Assembly (NCBI GenBank): GCA_035772735.1
Contig: JASDFA010000007.1
Coordinates: forward strand, 77,387,501-77,451,500
Length of the DNA: 64,000 nt
Source: Datura wrightii
Lineage: Eukaryota; Streptophyta; Magnoliopsida; Solanales; Solanaceae
Reading direction: 5' to 3'
Positions 46,792 to 57,808 of the stretch are shown here, one piece after another. Both the position numbers and the translations under genes were made by a program. The stretch's first letter is position 1. Each line of letters starts with the position of its first letter. The notes beneath the pieces were generated by a model, which was not told where the DNA came from, did no database searches, and worked only from the letters and a program-made list of their open reading frames with translations.

Positions 46792-47900
46792 ATGTGTATC
46801 CGCAGAAATACACCTCTACGCCGAGTAAATGAAGGGAGAAATAGAAACGGAAATGGCCATGTCAATGGCAATAGAGATGAACATCAGCAAGCCCCACCAG
46901 CACCAGCTGATCCTTTGCCCGAGTAGGTTACTCATGTTGAGTTCAGAATGGCATTTCAGATGTTGGCACAGGCCATGACCACTTAGGTCAACCAGCAAGC
47001 GGTGGCCCACGTTCCCTGAAATGGGAATGCAGCGGCGACGAGAGTACAAGAATTTCTTAGGATGAACCCACCTGAGTTTCTTAGATCGAAGGTGGATGAG
47101 GACCCACATGAGTTCCTTGAGGAGGTATAGAAGATCACCCAGATTAAGGGAATGACGGCAAAGGAGAGTGCAGATTTAGCCTCCTATTAGCTGAAGAGGG
47201 TTTCTCACATATGGTTCCGTTAGTGGAAGGATAGTAGAGGAGTTGGAGCAGTTCCCATGGGTTGGGATGAGTTTGTAACTTCTTACTTTGATAGGTTTTT
47301 CTCTAAGGAGTTGAGGGAGGCAAAGGCTGCAGAGTTCATCAACTTGAAGCAGAATAACAAAACTATCTAGGAGTATGCTTTGGAGTTTATCCGGTTGTCA
47401 AAGTATGCAACGGAGATGGTTGCTGATTCTAGGGCTCGTGTAAGCAGGTTTGTGAATAGGGTGGCAGATTCCTTGGTCAAGGAGTGCAGGACTGCCATGT
47501 TGACCAATGACATAGATTTCTCCTCGTTCGTCATATATGCTCAGCAGATTGAGGTGAAGTAGATGAAGGAGAGGGAGAGAGAGGCCAAGAGGGCCAGGGT
47601 AGGGATCTATAGGCATTCGTAGCAGTTGTATAGTTGTAGACATCCTCCCCAGTTTCACCAGAGGTCATCTGCCCCAGCATAATCATCAGCCAGTGTTTTG
47701 TCTGGAACTAGACATGATCAGAGGGATAGAGCATCAGATTCTAGATGTCAGGGGAGCATGTCAGGAGAGCCCAACTTTCCAGCTTAAGGAAGATGTGGTA
47801 AGAGGCACACCAGAGAGTGCTTAGCGGGTTCAGGCGCGTGCTTCGAGTGTGGAAAGCCTGCACACACGCTCAAAGATTTCCTTTTAGCCAAATAGTGACA
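46792..47900 (+). pseudogene. Gag of element D, one frame with nonsense codons
   Basis: From the ATG at 46792 (MCIRRNTPLRRVNEGRN) one frame runs for over 1 kb. Stops are at 46924, 46984, 47017, 47128, 47188, 47221, 47368, 47560 and 47620; eight of these nine are TAG. Capsid segments include FLRMNPPEF, WDEFVTSYFDRFFSKELREA and RLSKYATEMVADSRARVSRF. A zinc knuckle near 47840-47882 reads CFECGKPAHTLKDF, with the last Cys changed to Phe. The start agrees in place with Gag of B and C, though the PP of their MPPR start is lost. Confidence 0.85.
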
Positions 47901-47999
47901 TGGTAGAGACTCTGAACTAGCCACCAATTCAACAGCTCCACCATCACGTTAAGCTCAGCAGGGTGCTTCCACTAATAAAAGTGGTGGCCAACACCAAAA

Positions 48000-48420
48000 T
48001 AGGTTCTATGCAATTTCATCTTGGCAGGAGCAGGAGTGCTCACCCGATGTGGTTATGGGTATGTTACAAGTATTCCATCTTGATGTATATACATTTTAGA
48101 TCCAGGGGCTACCTTATTGTTTGTGACTCCTTATATTGCTATTAGTTTCAGAGCCAATCCCAAAATTCTGTCAGAACCCTTATCAATCTCTACTCCAGTC
48201 GATGAGTCAGTTATAGCTGGACGAGTATACAAAAATTGCCCTGTCACAGTCCTTTGGAAAATCACCTCAGCTGACCTAGTAGAGTTAAACATGACTGATT
48301 TTGATGTTATTTTCGGCATGGATTGATTGTATGCTTGGTTTGCTCAAATAAATTGTAGAACTCATATAGTAAAGTTCCGATTTCCTTATGAACTAGTTTT
48401 AGAGTAGAAGGGTAGTTTTG
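48000..48420 (+). pseudogene. Aspartic protease region, element D
   Basis: Near 48095-48145 the frame reads LDPGATLLFVTPYIAI, the active-site segment. It is followed by LSISTPVDESVIAGRVYKN, ADLVELNMTDFDVIFGMD and CRTHIVKFRFPYELVLE. Frame changes and stops interrupt it at both ends. Same layout as in B and C. Confidence 0.8.
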
Positions 48421-48422
48421 AT

Positions 48423-49860
48423 GTGCCTGTAGGTCGCTTCGTCTCCTATCTTAAGGACAAAAAGATGACCTCTAAGTGTTGTGTGTGTCATTTAGTTTGG
48501 GTGAAGGATTCCACGTTCGAGACCCCGACTCTTCAGTCTGTTCCTGTTGTGTGTGAGTACCTAGAGGTGTTTCCAAATGATCTACTAGGAGTCCCTCCTG
48601 AGGGGGCGATTGACTTTGGTATTGACCTTCTCCCTATAGAATGGCTCCAGCCTAGCAAAGGAGTTGAAAGAATAGTTGAAAGAACTCCTATATAAGGGTT
48701 TCATCAGGCCTAGTAAATCCCCATGGGGTGCTCCAGTTCTTTTTGTTCGAAAGAAGGATGGTTCCCTGAGGATGTGTGTTCATTATCGGCAATTGAACAA
48801 GGTCACAATCAAGAATAAGTATCCCCTCACCAAGACAGATGACCTGTTTGACCAACTTTAGGGTGCTAAGTGCTTCTTAAAGATAGACCTCAGATCTGAA
48901 TATTATCAGCTCAGAGTTAAGGAGAGTGAAATTCCGAAGACAACCTTCAGGACTCAATACGATCACTATGAGTTCGTAGTTATGCCTTTTAAACTAACGA
49001 ATGCTCCTACAGTTTTTATGGATTTGATGAACAGGGTGTTCAAGTAGTATCTAGATATGTTCATGATTGTCTTCATAGATGATATTCTCATATACTCTCG
49101 GAGCGAGGAGGAGCATGCCGATCATTTGAGGATTATGTTGCAGACTCTCAAGGATCGCTAGTTGTTTGCTAAATTCAGCAAGTGTGAGTTTTGGATAAAC
49201 TCAGTGGCATTTTTGGGCCATATAGTATCTACCGAGGGTGTGTAGGTGGAATTTCAAAAGATAGAAGCGGTAAAGGATGGGCCTAGACCAGTTAGTCCTA
49301 TGGATATTAGGAGATTTTTGGATTTAGCTAGCTACTACAGGATGTTTGTTGAGGGATTTCCATCCATTGCAGCACCATTGACTAAGTTGAACCAAAAGAA
49401 GGTCAAATTTCAGTGGTCGGATGCTTGTGAGAAGAGTTTTCAAGAGTTAAAGATTCAACTCACTTCAGCCCCAGTATTGACCCTACCGGAGGGCACAGAT
49501 GGTTTTGTTGTGTATTCTGATGCCTCGAAGGTTGGTCTTCATTGTGTACTGATGCAGCATGGTAAGATTGCATATGCCTCTAGACAACTTAAGACTCATG
49601 AGAAGAATTACCCAACGCATGACCTAGAGTTGGTAGCCGTGGTGTTTGCTTTAATGATTTGGAGACACTATTTGTATAGAGTGCATTTGGATATATTCAC
49701 GGACCATAAGAGCCTTCAGTATGTGTTCACTCAGAAGGACCTGAATTTGCAGCAAAGGAGATGGCTAGAAATTTTCAAGGACTATGACATGAGAGTCCTT
49801 ATCATCCGGGCAAGGCCAATGTAGTGGCGGATGCTCTTAGTAGGCTGTCTTGGAGAGGCT
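48423..49860 (+). pseudogene. Reverse transcriptase and RNase H, element D
   Basis: Linker GRFVSYLKDKKM to VFPNDLLGVPPEGAIDFG; then from 48676 KGFIRPSKSPWGAPVLFVRK, CVHYRQLNKVTIKNKYPL, motif A LKIDLRSEYYQLRV and motif C FIDDILIYSRSEEEH. RNase H is open in 49246-49824 with GFVVYSDASKVGL, HDLELVAVVFALMIW and DIFTDHKSLQYVF, so its main catalytic residues are kept. A frameshift follows near 49800, after which VVADALSRLS is still readable. TAG codons near 48859, 49048, 49159 and 49243 break RT. No integrase follows. Confidence 0.88.
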
Positions 49861-49904
49861 CGTGACGACTGTGACACCAGATATGGAAATTCATCCAGTT
49901 AGCC

Positions 49905-50570
49905 TAGGAAAAGGATTCTTGTGTTTGTATAAATACGTTTTGGGTTTTATTTTTCTGTAGACAATCAGAGAGAAGGGAAACAAGAAAGAGAGAGAGAATT
50001 GAGTTGATTCAACTAGTGATCAGCCTTTTCTTGAATTCATCTTGTTCTTGCCACTTGTTTTTCAAGATTTTGTAGAGTAATTAAAGGAAGTGTATTTCTC
50101 AATCGTTATAGTAAGTATTGATTTTTATTCTTAATCATGAATGCAAATCACACTTTACAACTATGAGAGGCTAAAACCTCCATAGCTAGGGTTGTGGGAA
50201 CCATGGTGGATTAACAAGCTAGGGTTACACAAAGTGATTTTAAAACCAACACCAAATACTTATATTGTATTCTTTTCATGCTTAAACGTTTCTTAACGGT
50301 ACACAACGTTAGGGTATGCCTGAATTCTTTACTTGCTTTGGTTGAAGAGGTAGAGAGTAGGAAAAAAGAATTACAACAGAACCTTAATCTTGATGATCAT
50401 TGTATTAACTTGAGTTGTGGTCACAGGATAGTTAAATCTGGAACTTAGTGATAATTAATAGTTTGAAACCGCTCATGAGACTTGATCGAGTGATAGAGTA
50501 TAGTCATTCAATAAGGACTGGTCAGTCATTTGAATGAACCTAAGTTATCAGTTCTATAAGTAAGTATTGG
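49905..50570 (+). repeat. 3' part of a Tat/Athila-like LTR (first piece)
   Basis: This begins abruptly in the promoter part of an LTR (TATAAATA at about 49928). It continues with the segments 'actatgagaggctaaaac' and 'agggttgtgggaacc', shared with the solo LTR at 42620-42670. It is cut at 50571 by another LTR and resumes at 52024. The 5' half is missing. No gene is seen. Confidence 0.75.
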
Positions 50571-52023
50571 TGAGAATCACGAGTGTATACTGTTGCGCGC
50601 GTATCGCTGCTCGGTATATATTAAAAACCGACACGCAAGTGTACGTGGTCAAACAAGTAATAAAGTGGCTAAGTAGCCAAGTATCGATCCAAGGAGGCTG
50701 CTCTAGATATGCAAAACTGCCTAGTTTACTATATCTCTATTCTATTTCTAACTATGTTAACAACAATCCAACCAAGATTTGAGTGAGTTTTGTTTCTAAA
50801 CTAATTATATACTGAAATTAATAACTACTATTTACGTTGAATTTAGACAATTGATATGCACATGCCAAGGTTAAGAACGAGTAATGAACTTGATAATCAT
50901 GATAATTTGGTCATCCTCTTCTTCATATTGCTAGCCAAGAACGTTGCCTAGAAATTAAAACTTCCGTATTTAATTTCACTTTAGAATCATAAACCATCTG
51001 TCTACATTTCTGTGATCAAATGCAATTTATGACCTAACACTCCAATTCCGATTCCTAAATTGACTAATACGGCTTTCAAGTATATTTCTATCAAGAAAGC
51101 ACATCAAAACCCAATTTTCCCAAATCAAGTGAAGAACAATACCCTATTAATTCACAACTTTCCAATTTCATGCTCTCTCGAGTGAAATTGGACTTTTTAG
51201 ATATACATTAATGGTGGCCAATCAATAATGTAATAAACACAAGAATTAATAGAACAACATGCAAGAAGAAGAAATAACCATATCAATTATTACCAACATT
51301 CATTACACAAGTTCAAAACCTCAGCAAGAAAGGAATTAGCCACTCATTCTTGGATTAATCATCATAGAATGAGTGTTAATCATGCATACAATTGAAGGAA
51401 AGAAGAAGGGAAGAGAAGAAAACTCTTATCTTTTCTATTCTTCAACTGCCACAAAACCACGTTCCTGCTCTCCACTTCTGAACCCAGCTAAAAAAAAAAT
51501 CAAAAACTCCTTTAAAAATAACCTAAGTGTGCTATTTATACTAGTGGGAAATTTTTCCCGGAATAACAAGCAACGTGTCACGGAGGCCAACGCGGACCAC
51601 TGCCTCCGTGACACGACGTGGACGCGGACCCTCTCTGGAAATTGCAGGGTCCGGATAATTGGCCTCAACGTGGCACGGAGGCCATCGCGGAGGCCTATCT
51701 CCGTGCCACAGAGCTGACGCGCAGGCACACTGGAAATTGCCAATTTTATTTCTGCCCAGGCAGTGTGCTACCGCGATGGCAGCGTGGCATGACTCCATCG
51801 CGGAGCCACTGTAAAATGTGTCATCCAAGGCCTTTTCCACGCTCGCATCCCAGTCCACTCCGACATAGTTCCAACACGCATTTTAGCTCCTCAAAATCAC
51901 ATTATCCTGCAAAACAAATGCTAATCATGTTGGTTAGTATAAATTCGCATTTTATTACCAAATACATGATATTATATACACATTGCACAACAAACAAGGT
52001 AAAAATGATACGTTTGAGTATCA
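50571..52023 (-). repeat. Nested Tat/Athila-like LTR, minus strand (1453 bp)
   Basis: On the minus strand it starts TGATACTCAAACG (52023) and ends GTGATTCTCA (50571). Flanks ATTGG (50566-50570) and CTTGG (52024-52028) match at 4/5, and the host LTR reads on across it. It has a TTTTGCAGG segment, a GC-rich block (51565-51840), a TATAAATAG site and the 'ggatcgatacttggc' segment near its end. It has no internal region, so it is a solo LTR. Confidence 0.82.
51531..51539 (-). promoter_or_regulatory. TATA box of the nested LTR
   Basis: Minus-strand TATAAATAG lies about 25 bases downstream of the GC-rich block in the LTR direction. Confidence 0.6.
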
Positions 52024-52317
52024 CTTGGGCATATAAATCTGCCCAAGATCATATACCCAAAGCAGTTATGAACCCATGGGGAACACAAACCCTAGTTATC
52101 CTTTGATATTGACTCAACACTAGAATTTTAATATTTGTTTTTATTATTGTTTTTCTTTAAAATCCCCCTATTTTGAAGTAACTACCTCACAAGTTCAATT
52201 ACCGGCTATAATCCAGTCTCCCTATTCCCTGTGGGTTTGACCCCAACCTCTAGTTGGGTTCTTTATTGACAACGTCCGCTTCTCACTTCAATAAGAGGTG
52301 TGGTTTGAGTATTATCA
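52024..52317 (+). repeat. 3' end of the Tat/Athila-like LTR (second piece)
   Basis: It continues the LTR from 50570 and ends GAGTATTATCA directly before a primer-binding site. It contains the segment 'tgaccccaacctctagttgg', which parallels 43240-43260 of the solo LTR. Confidence 0.8.
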
Positions 52318-52322
52318 AAAAC

Positions 52323-52338
52323 TGGCGTCGTTGCCGGA
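52323..52338 (+). other. Primer-binding site, Athila/Tat type
   Basis: TGGCGTCGTTGCCGGA lies five bases after the LTR end. It resembles TGGCGCCGTTGCCGG, the site usual in Athila-type elements. Confidence 0.75.
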
Positions 52339-52375
52339 GAATACGGCTGAAATAGAATATTAGCTTGTAATTGAC

Positions 52376-52938
52376 TTGTTGGTGGTTACGTTACTTTTTA
52401 CATTTTTTTATTTTGTTTTTCTTTGTTTTTCTTTAGTGACTCTCAAGCTACATCAAAAGAATAAGCTTTCAGTCAAACATCCAATGGACCATAGCAAGCG
52501 GCCAACACCTGTGGAAGAAATTGTGATTGATGATACATTGACAACTATGATAATGAATTATGAAGAGGATGGAAACCCGGAATACACAAATACGGTTAAT
52601 GCCTTAAATAGGACAAGGTCATATAACTTCAGCCCAAAGAAGTTATACATGGACTTAAAGAACCGTTCAACACCGCCAGCCAAACCATCTATGAAGGTGC
52701 CACCAATCCTTGAACTAAAAGCATTACCTCCTCATCTCAAATATGCATTCCTTGGGTAGGACAACACTTTACCAGTTGCAGCAAACCTGCCTTGGTAAGC
52801 ATTTTGAAGAGATACAAGAAGGCAATTGGCTGGACAATAGCTCACATCATTAGAATCCCACCAGGCATATGCACCTATAAGATCCAGCTTGAACCAGATT
52901 GTAAGCTAATATAGAGCATCAGCGCCGCCTGAACCCTC
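52376..52938 (+). pseudogene. Pol N-terminal fragment of the Tat/Athila-like element, joined to its leader
   Basis: The open stretch 52376-52759 (127 residues) starts with leader-derived hydrophobic sequence. It then reads RSYNFSPKKLYMDLKNRSTP and PPILELKALPPHLKYAFLG, the segment just upstream of RT in Athila/Tat pol. After a stop it goes on as KRYKKAIGWTIAHIIRIP-like sequence (52810-52860) and QRRLNP. Gag and protease are missing, so an internal deletion joined about 52440 to about 52490. The fragment ends at 52938, where element E begins. Confidence 0.75.
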
Positions 52939-55900
52939 TGTTGACACCCAATTTTGACCTCCCTACGCCCTTATATGCTGCTTACATACATATATTTTAT
53001 TTACCTTTTTTTACATAAATATTCGACTTGCATTTATATTTATAAAATAATTAATTATCATAATATTGCGAAAATTATTTCAAGTTACATATATATGATT
53101 CATATTAATTTTAATTTTTGATATTAAATAATTATGTCGTATATAATATATTTTGTATTAATATGCGCCCTTATTTTGATATATATTCTTTACTTAATAA
53201 ACTATTTACATAATTTTACAAATTTATTTGGGTAATAATATTACTCGAATTTATAAATTATTTATGTTAATAAAATAATTTTTATAATATTCGATAACTT
53301 AATTTTATTTCCTAGTCATAAAATCGTTTATAAATATAATAATTAAATTTTATAATATTTACATAAGTCTACTAAAATTTAAGATTTATTTATTAATAAT
53401 AATATTTATATGATTTTCCTATAATTTAAATTATTTTATTATCTATTTATTAAATTATCTATAAGTGTAGTATATTTATTAATTTAATAGCAGCTAAAAT
53501 CTAATTTCACCCAATTTATTTAAAATTTTCCCACTTCCTATTCAATTTATACCAATTTTAACCAATTTATGTCAATTTCGGCCTATTGTTACCAAACTGG
53601 CCATTTTTTAAATTCAATTCAAACTCAAATCAAATTCTGCCCAATTAATTATCCGCGACCCGCCTATGACCCATGGATACTACCCATAACCCGACCCAGA
53701 ACCTAAGGATTAATCCTACCCGTTCATCTAAGTTTAATCTAATGGTTGAGAATAAAACCTACATAATTCTCATTAATATCCCCTCTTCCCCCAAAACCCT
53801 AATTAACCTTTCATTTTTTTTCCTTCCCTCTCCTCTTCCCACAAAACCTAGCCGCCGCCCTCTCCCTCTTTTCCCTCTCCGGCCAGCCCCGCCGTCGCCC
53901 ACCACCGCACTGCCGCGACTAGAATCCTTCTTCCTCTTCTCCTCTCCTTCTTTTCCTTACTGTCGCACACCACCAACTCTCACCATTACATCGCCGCACC
54001 CTCTCCCACTTTTTCTCCTTCCGCACGCCGTTTTTCGGTGAAGCCACACCAACATCAGTCGCCGCCTGACCTCCCTCTACCTTCATCTCACCAACACCGG
54101 CCGCTAGCCTCCATTAATTCCAGTCGCCGCCTCTCCTCTTTTTCCCTTCTCCATCTTCTCCGACCAAAACACCACCGGCCACCACCATTAAAAAAACACA
54201 GTCGAACCACCACCTCCTTTTTCCCCTCACCTGAATAACACCTCACAGCCTTCTCCCTCTGACTATCGACCAAACCATCACCCCCCACCTTCGGCCAGCA
54301 ACTCCCTTCCGAGGTATTCTTCGACAGTCACAGACTAACCGACAAACCTCTACCCCATCCCTCTAGCGAAACTCTGCCCGCTACTGGAATTTTAGCGGAT
54401 TCTTGTGAATCCGCCCAATATACAGAATTTGTTTATGTTTTTTCAGGCTCTCTTCATCCCAATCCGATTCTATCAATATGAGATTTTCATATTTGTAATT
54501 ATTGTAAACATATGATTAATTGCTTAGCTTCTTTTGATTATGATCAAGTTGTGTAGATCATCATATGTCAAAATCCCCAAATCTTGTGAGATTTTCAGTC
54601 AATTCCTAGCTCTGTGTTATGTCTGATTTTAAATTTTTGCTTAATATTCATGCTTCATATGTTTAACTATGTTAAATGTTTCCAGTTCTTTATTGGATTA
54701 GTTTTGTAAGAAAAGGCTATGCCTTAATTTGCTGTCCACATGCCACAACTAATTGCATCAGTTAAATGAAAACTTTCATATAATTCATTTTCCTTCCTAC
54801 TTTAGTGATTCATGATGGTTTTTGTATGGTAGCCATTTCTTTTAGCTCAAATATGTAGCAGCCTTAATGGTTTTATTTAACCTAGATTGATTTGTGTGAT
54901 TCTTTAATTGAGACTGTGGCTTATTTCAAGTTATAGTAAACTGACAATCCTTTTCTTTGTTTTCCTCTAATTGATCGGAACAATTAAGTAAATATTTTAT
55001 CTATGTTAATTTATTTTCCTTAATAATACATGTTATACTGATTGATACCTACTTTCTAGTTAAAGGAAAATTTTATACGACTGATTAATGTAAATATTCC
55101 TTTTCCCTATTGATCTCTTGACTGGCCTCCTTTTTCTCTATTACTGGTCCGGCAGCAGTTTGCACCTTCAATTATGGTAATTCAAGATCCTGTACTTTAC
55201 GAAATAATTGTGTGACAACTTTAGTATTTATTTATTTGGTGATTGGGTATTTTCTGTGCGTAGTTTATATTGACTACGTTAATTATGATAAATATAAATT
55301 ATTTTACATAGGAATATCTATCTAAGGAACATATTCAACTAATTATTCTCCTCCGTTAATTGATTAGTGGTTAAACAACTATGACAAGGTTTGATTTGAT
55401 TATGTTAATTAAGGAAAGCAATTGCTTTGATTGATCCTTCTGATTATCTCTTTTACTTTTATCCCCTAATTGATTTCATATATGTTAGTTAAGAAAAATA
55501 TTCCCCTAATTGATTTAGTACATTTCGCATAAGGTAAATTAGATTAATCTCTTGAATTAATTGCTTCCTTTCCTTTTATGTCCCTTGATTGATTCAAATA
55601 TTTTTCTTTCTTCTTTTTTATTTTGGGGATGGACTCTATTCCTCTAGTGATATAAGTATTCCCTTCTTTACTCTAATATAGGGAGAGCAACATAACATTC
55701 AGACTTCACTTATTTTCTTTAACAATATAACTTGATTATTCTTTTGCTCATCATGATAGTATTGTCAAAGACTTGCGAATTATTTTATTCTTAATATTGC
55801 CCTGCTCTTCGCTCTATAATCCTCAACCCGCCTCAACATGAGCACTGCTCGGGACCTACGAGGTCCTTGTGATCTTGACGTGTTGAAGTTTGGGTCTCAA

Positions 55901-57787
55901 TTTGTTGGAGAAGTCTTTCATAATTGTTGGTTTTTATTCTATTCTTTATTTGATTAACCGGTTAGTTATTTTTCTTTATACTTTTATGATAACAATGTGA
56001 AAACTTGTACTTGCATCATGATAATTCTTTAAGTGTGTATTCTTAAGGTTCATAATAAATTTGTTTTCAATATTACTATGTAAAAACCAATTAACTTGTG
56101 AATTATGGATTCCCGAATGTGTTTGTACGTGCATATCTATTGTGTCATTTGCCTAACAGGTTACCCTAGTCCGGAATGATGAGTCGCCCGGGACACAAAG
56201 GACTATGGATCTATATTTATTTATTTAGTTCTTTTAATATTTGTATTAATTTATTATTTTTTTCATAATTGTAATAAACCCTAATGATAGTGAAAAAAGG
56301 GGCTTTTTGGGGGCGGAGTTTGTGTGTTTTTACTATTTTTTGTTTCTTGATACATAAATATAATGTCATATAGAAAGCACACTTATAGGATTAATACAAA
56401 CATAGATATAGAAATCATACCTATAAGAATTTAATTGATACAATATCATGTGTAACGTTAGATATCATGCCTATAGGATTCATATGAATTAAAACAGTTA
56501 GAATTGAAGTATGTCTTGTGTTTAAATATTAGTAAATCTGCCTATAGGGATTACTTGCAACATGTGTTAATGGTTTAAAATTGAATTATTAAATGGTTAG
56601 ATATCAAGCTCGTCGATGCTTAATAAATTATTAAATCTATAAGTCTCATGTTGTTTGTGTCAAAGAACTTGCTAATAAACCTCATCTTTCCGGAATTGTG
56701 CTTTATTCTATCGTAATTTAGTTTGATCATTTAAATAAAAATCATATACGTAAGTGTTAAACCTTTTGTCGATATGAGATGTGTTTATTTTGTAATATAG
56801 ATCTCATTCATTTATTTAAATCCAGTCTAACAAGTTGTATTATGTATTGCATATCTGAATCTTATCCTTTTTGCACTAGAAGTCATATTCATAGGATTTG
56901 TTTAGAAATCATGCTCATAAGGTTTGAGGCTATGTGAAGCCCTTATATGTTTATCATTTCATGTTTGACTATTTGGCGTTTAATCACCTTTAATAAAGCC
57001 CTAAGAATTCTAGATCTCCAACTCCAAAATAGTAGTCCAAATGCCTGTTGGACATTGAGATTGGGACGGGTAGGCACATGATAGGGCGTTAGTTTTTCCT
57101 TCACTTAGAGCGCTTTAGGATTAATAATAAATTATTTAGGCGGGTAGTGGGAAATGATAGTCTGTGCCCGCTGAATAATATGAGCAACCTAAATAGGTTG
57201 CGAAATATTATTTAAGTCGCACGAGGTGATCCCGTTAGGTTAAAATAACTCCCCCTTTTAAAGGCAGAACTACATTTGACCTGATTCCCTTTTGGGATAC
57301 GTAGGCGCCTCTTTGAGGTTCGATCCAATCCTTAGAAATTTTTTTGTTTGTTTGTTTCTTCTTAATTTATCATTTATTATTGTTTGCATTTATTTGTCAA
57401 TCCTTATTTGCATAAATTGTTAAATTTATTCCTTTCATTATATTGTCACGATCTTCTTCCTTCTTATCACCTAGTTTATTTCAGTTGTTTGTATTACTTA
57501 AGACAAAAAATCAATTTTATTTGATCGCTTAATAATTCCCCACATAATAATGAATCCGGAAGGGACCCACATTTGTGGACCTCGAAAGCTGCCTAACACC
57601 TTCCTTTCGAGGTAACTTGAACCTTTACCCGACTCTGGTGACCTAGGCTAGTATAACAGACCCTTAGGTTAGTATGGTGCCCTAACGCACCTCAAATCGT
57701 TAGGTGGCGACTCTTCTTCAATTTAATAACCCTAAAGAGTTGTCACATGTTGTATCCCGCTTCTCGCGAGGAAAATGGGGCGCGACA
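52939..57787 (+). repeat. 5' LTR of element E (about 4850 bp)
   Basis: It starts TGTTGACACCCAATTTTGACC and ends GGGGCGCGACA. The length fits Ogre-type LTRs. It contains an AT-rich part (52980-53560), a C-rich pyrimidine part (53770-54300) and, near 57275-57330, a 'gggatacgtaggcgcc' segment that recurs after gag. No genes; the Pro-rich ORFs at 53673-54288 are low-complexity. Confidence 0.85.
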
Positions 57788-57790
57788 GCA

Positions 57791-57808
57791 TGGAGACTCC
57801 GCTGGGGA
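57791..57808 (+). other. Primer-binding site of element E (Ogre/Tat type)
   Basis: TGGAGACTCCGCTGGGGA starts three bases after the LTR end. It is one base off TGGCGACTCCGCTGGGGA, the tRNA-Arg-type site I associate with Ogre/Tat elements. Confidence 0.8.

Larger units (their letters stand above)
44262..49850 (+). mobile_element. Element D: Tekay/Del-like chromovirus, truncated after RNase H
   Basis: 5' LTR 44262-46611, tRNA-iMet-type primer site, gag, PR, RT and RNase H in order. Integrase, polypurine tract and 3' LTR are missing; the sequence changes at about 49850-49905 to part of a Tat/Athila-like LTR. It is inserted in the LINE endonuclease with left flank GCTTG. Sequence and LTR words show it is related to, but distinct from, B and C. 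Confidence 0.88.

Noticed and set aside
51373..52106. ORFs of 102-162 codons on both strands
   Set aside because: All lie inside the nested LTR 50571-52023 and its host LTR and cross the GC-rich block; no motif and no conservation in sister LTRs.
53673..54288. Pro/Ser-rich ORFs on both strands (up to 122 codons)
   Set aside because: They lie in a C-rich pyrimidine stretch of the element E LTR. Low complexity opens several frames at once; no motif.
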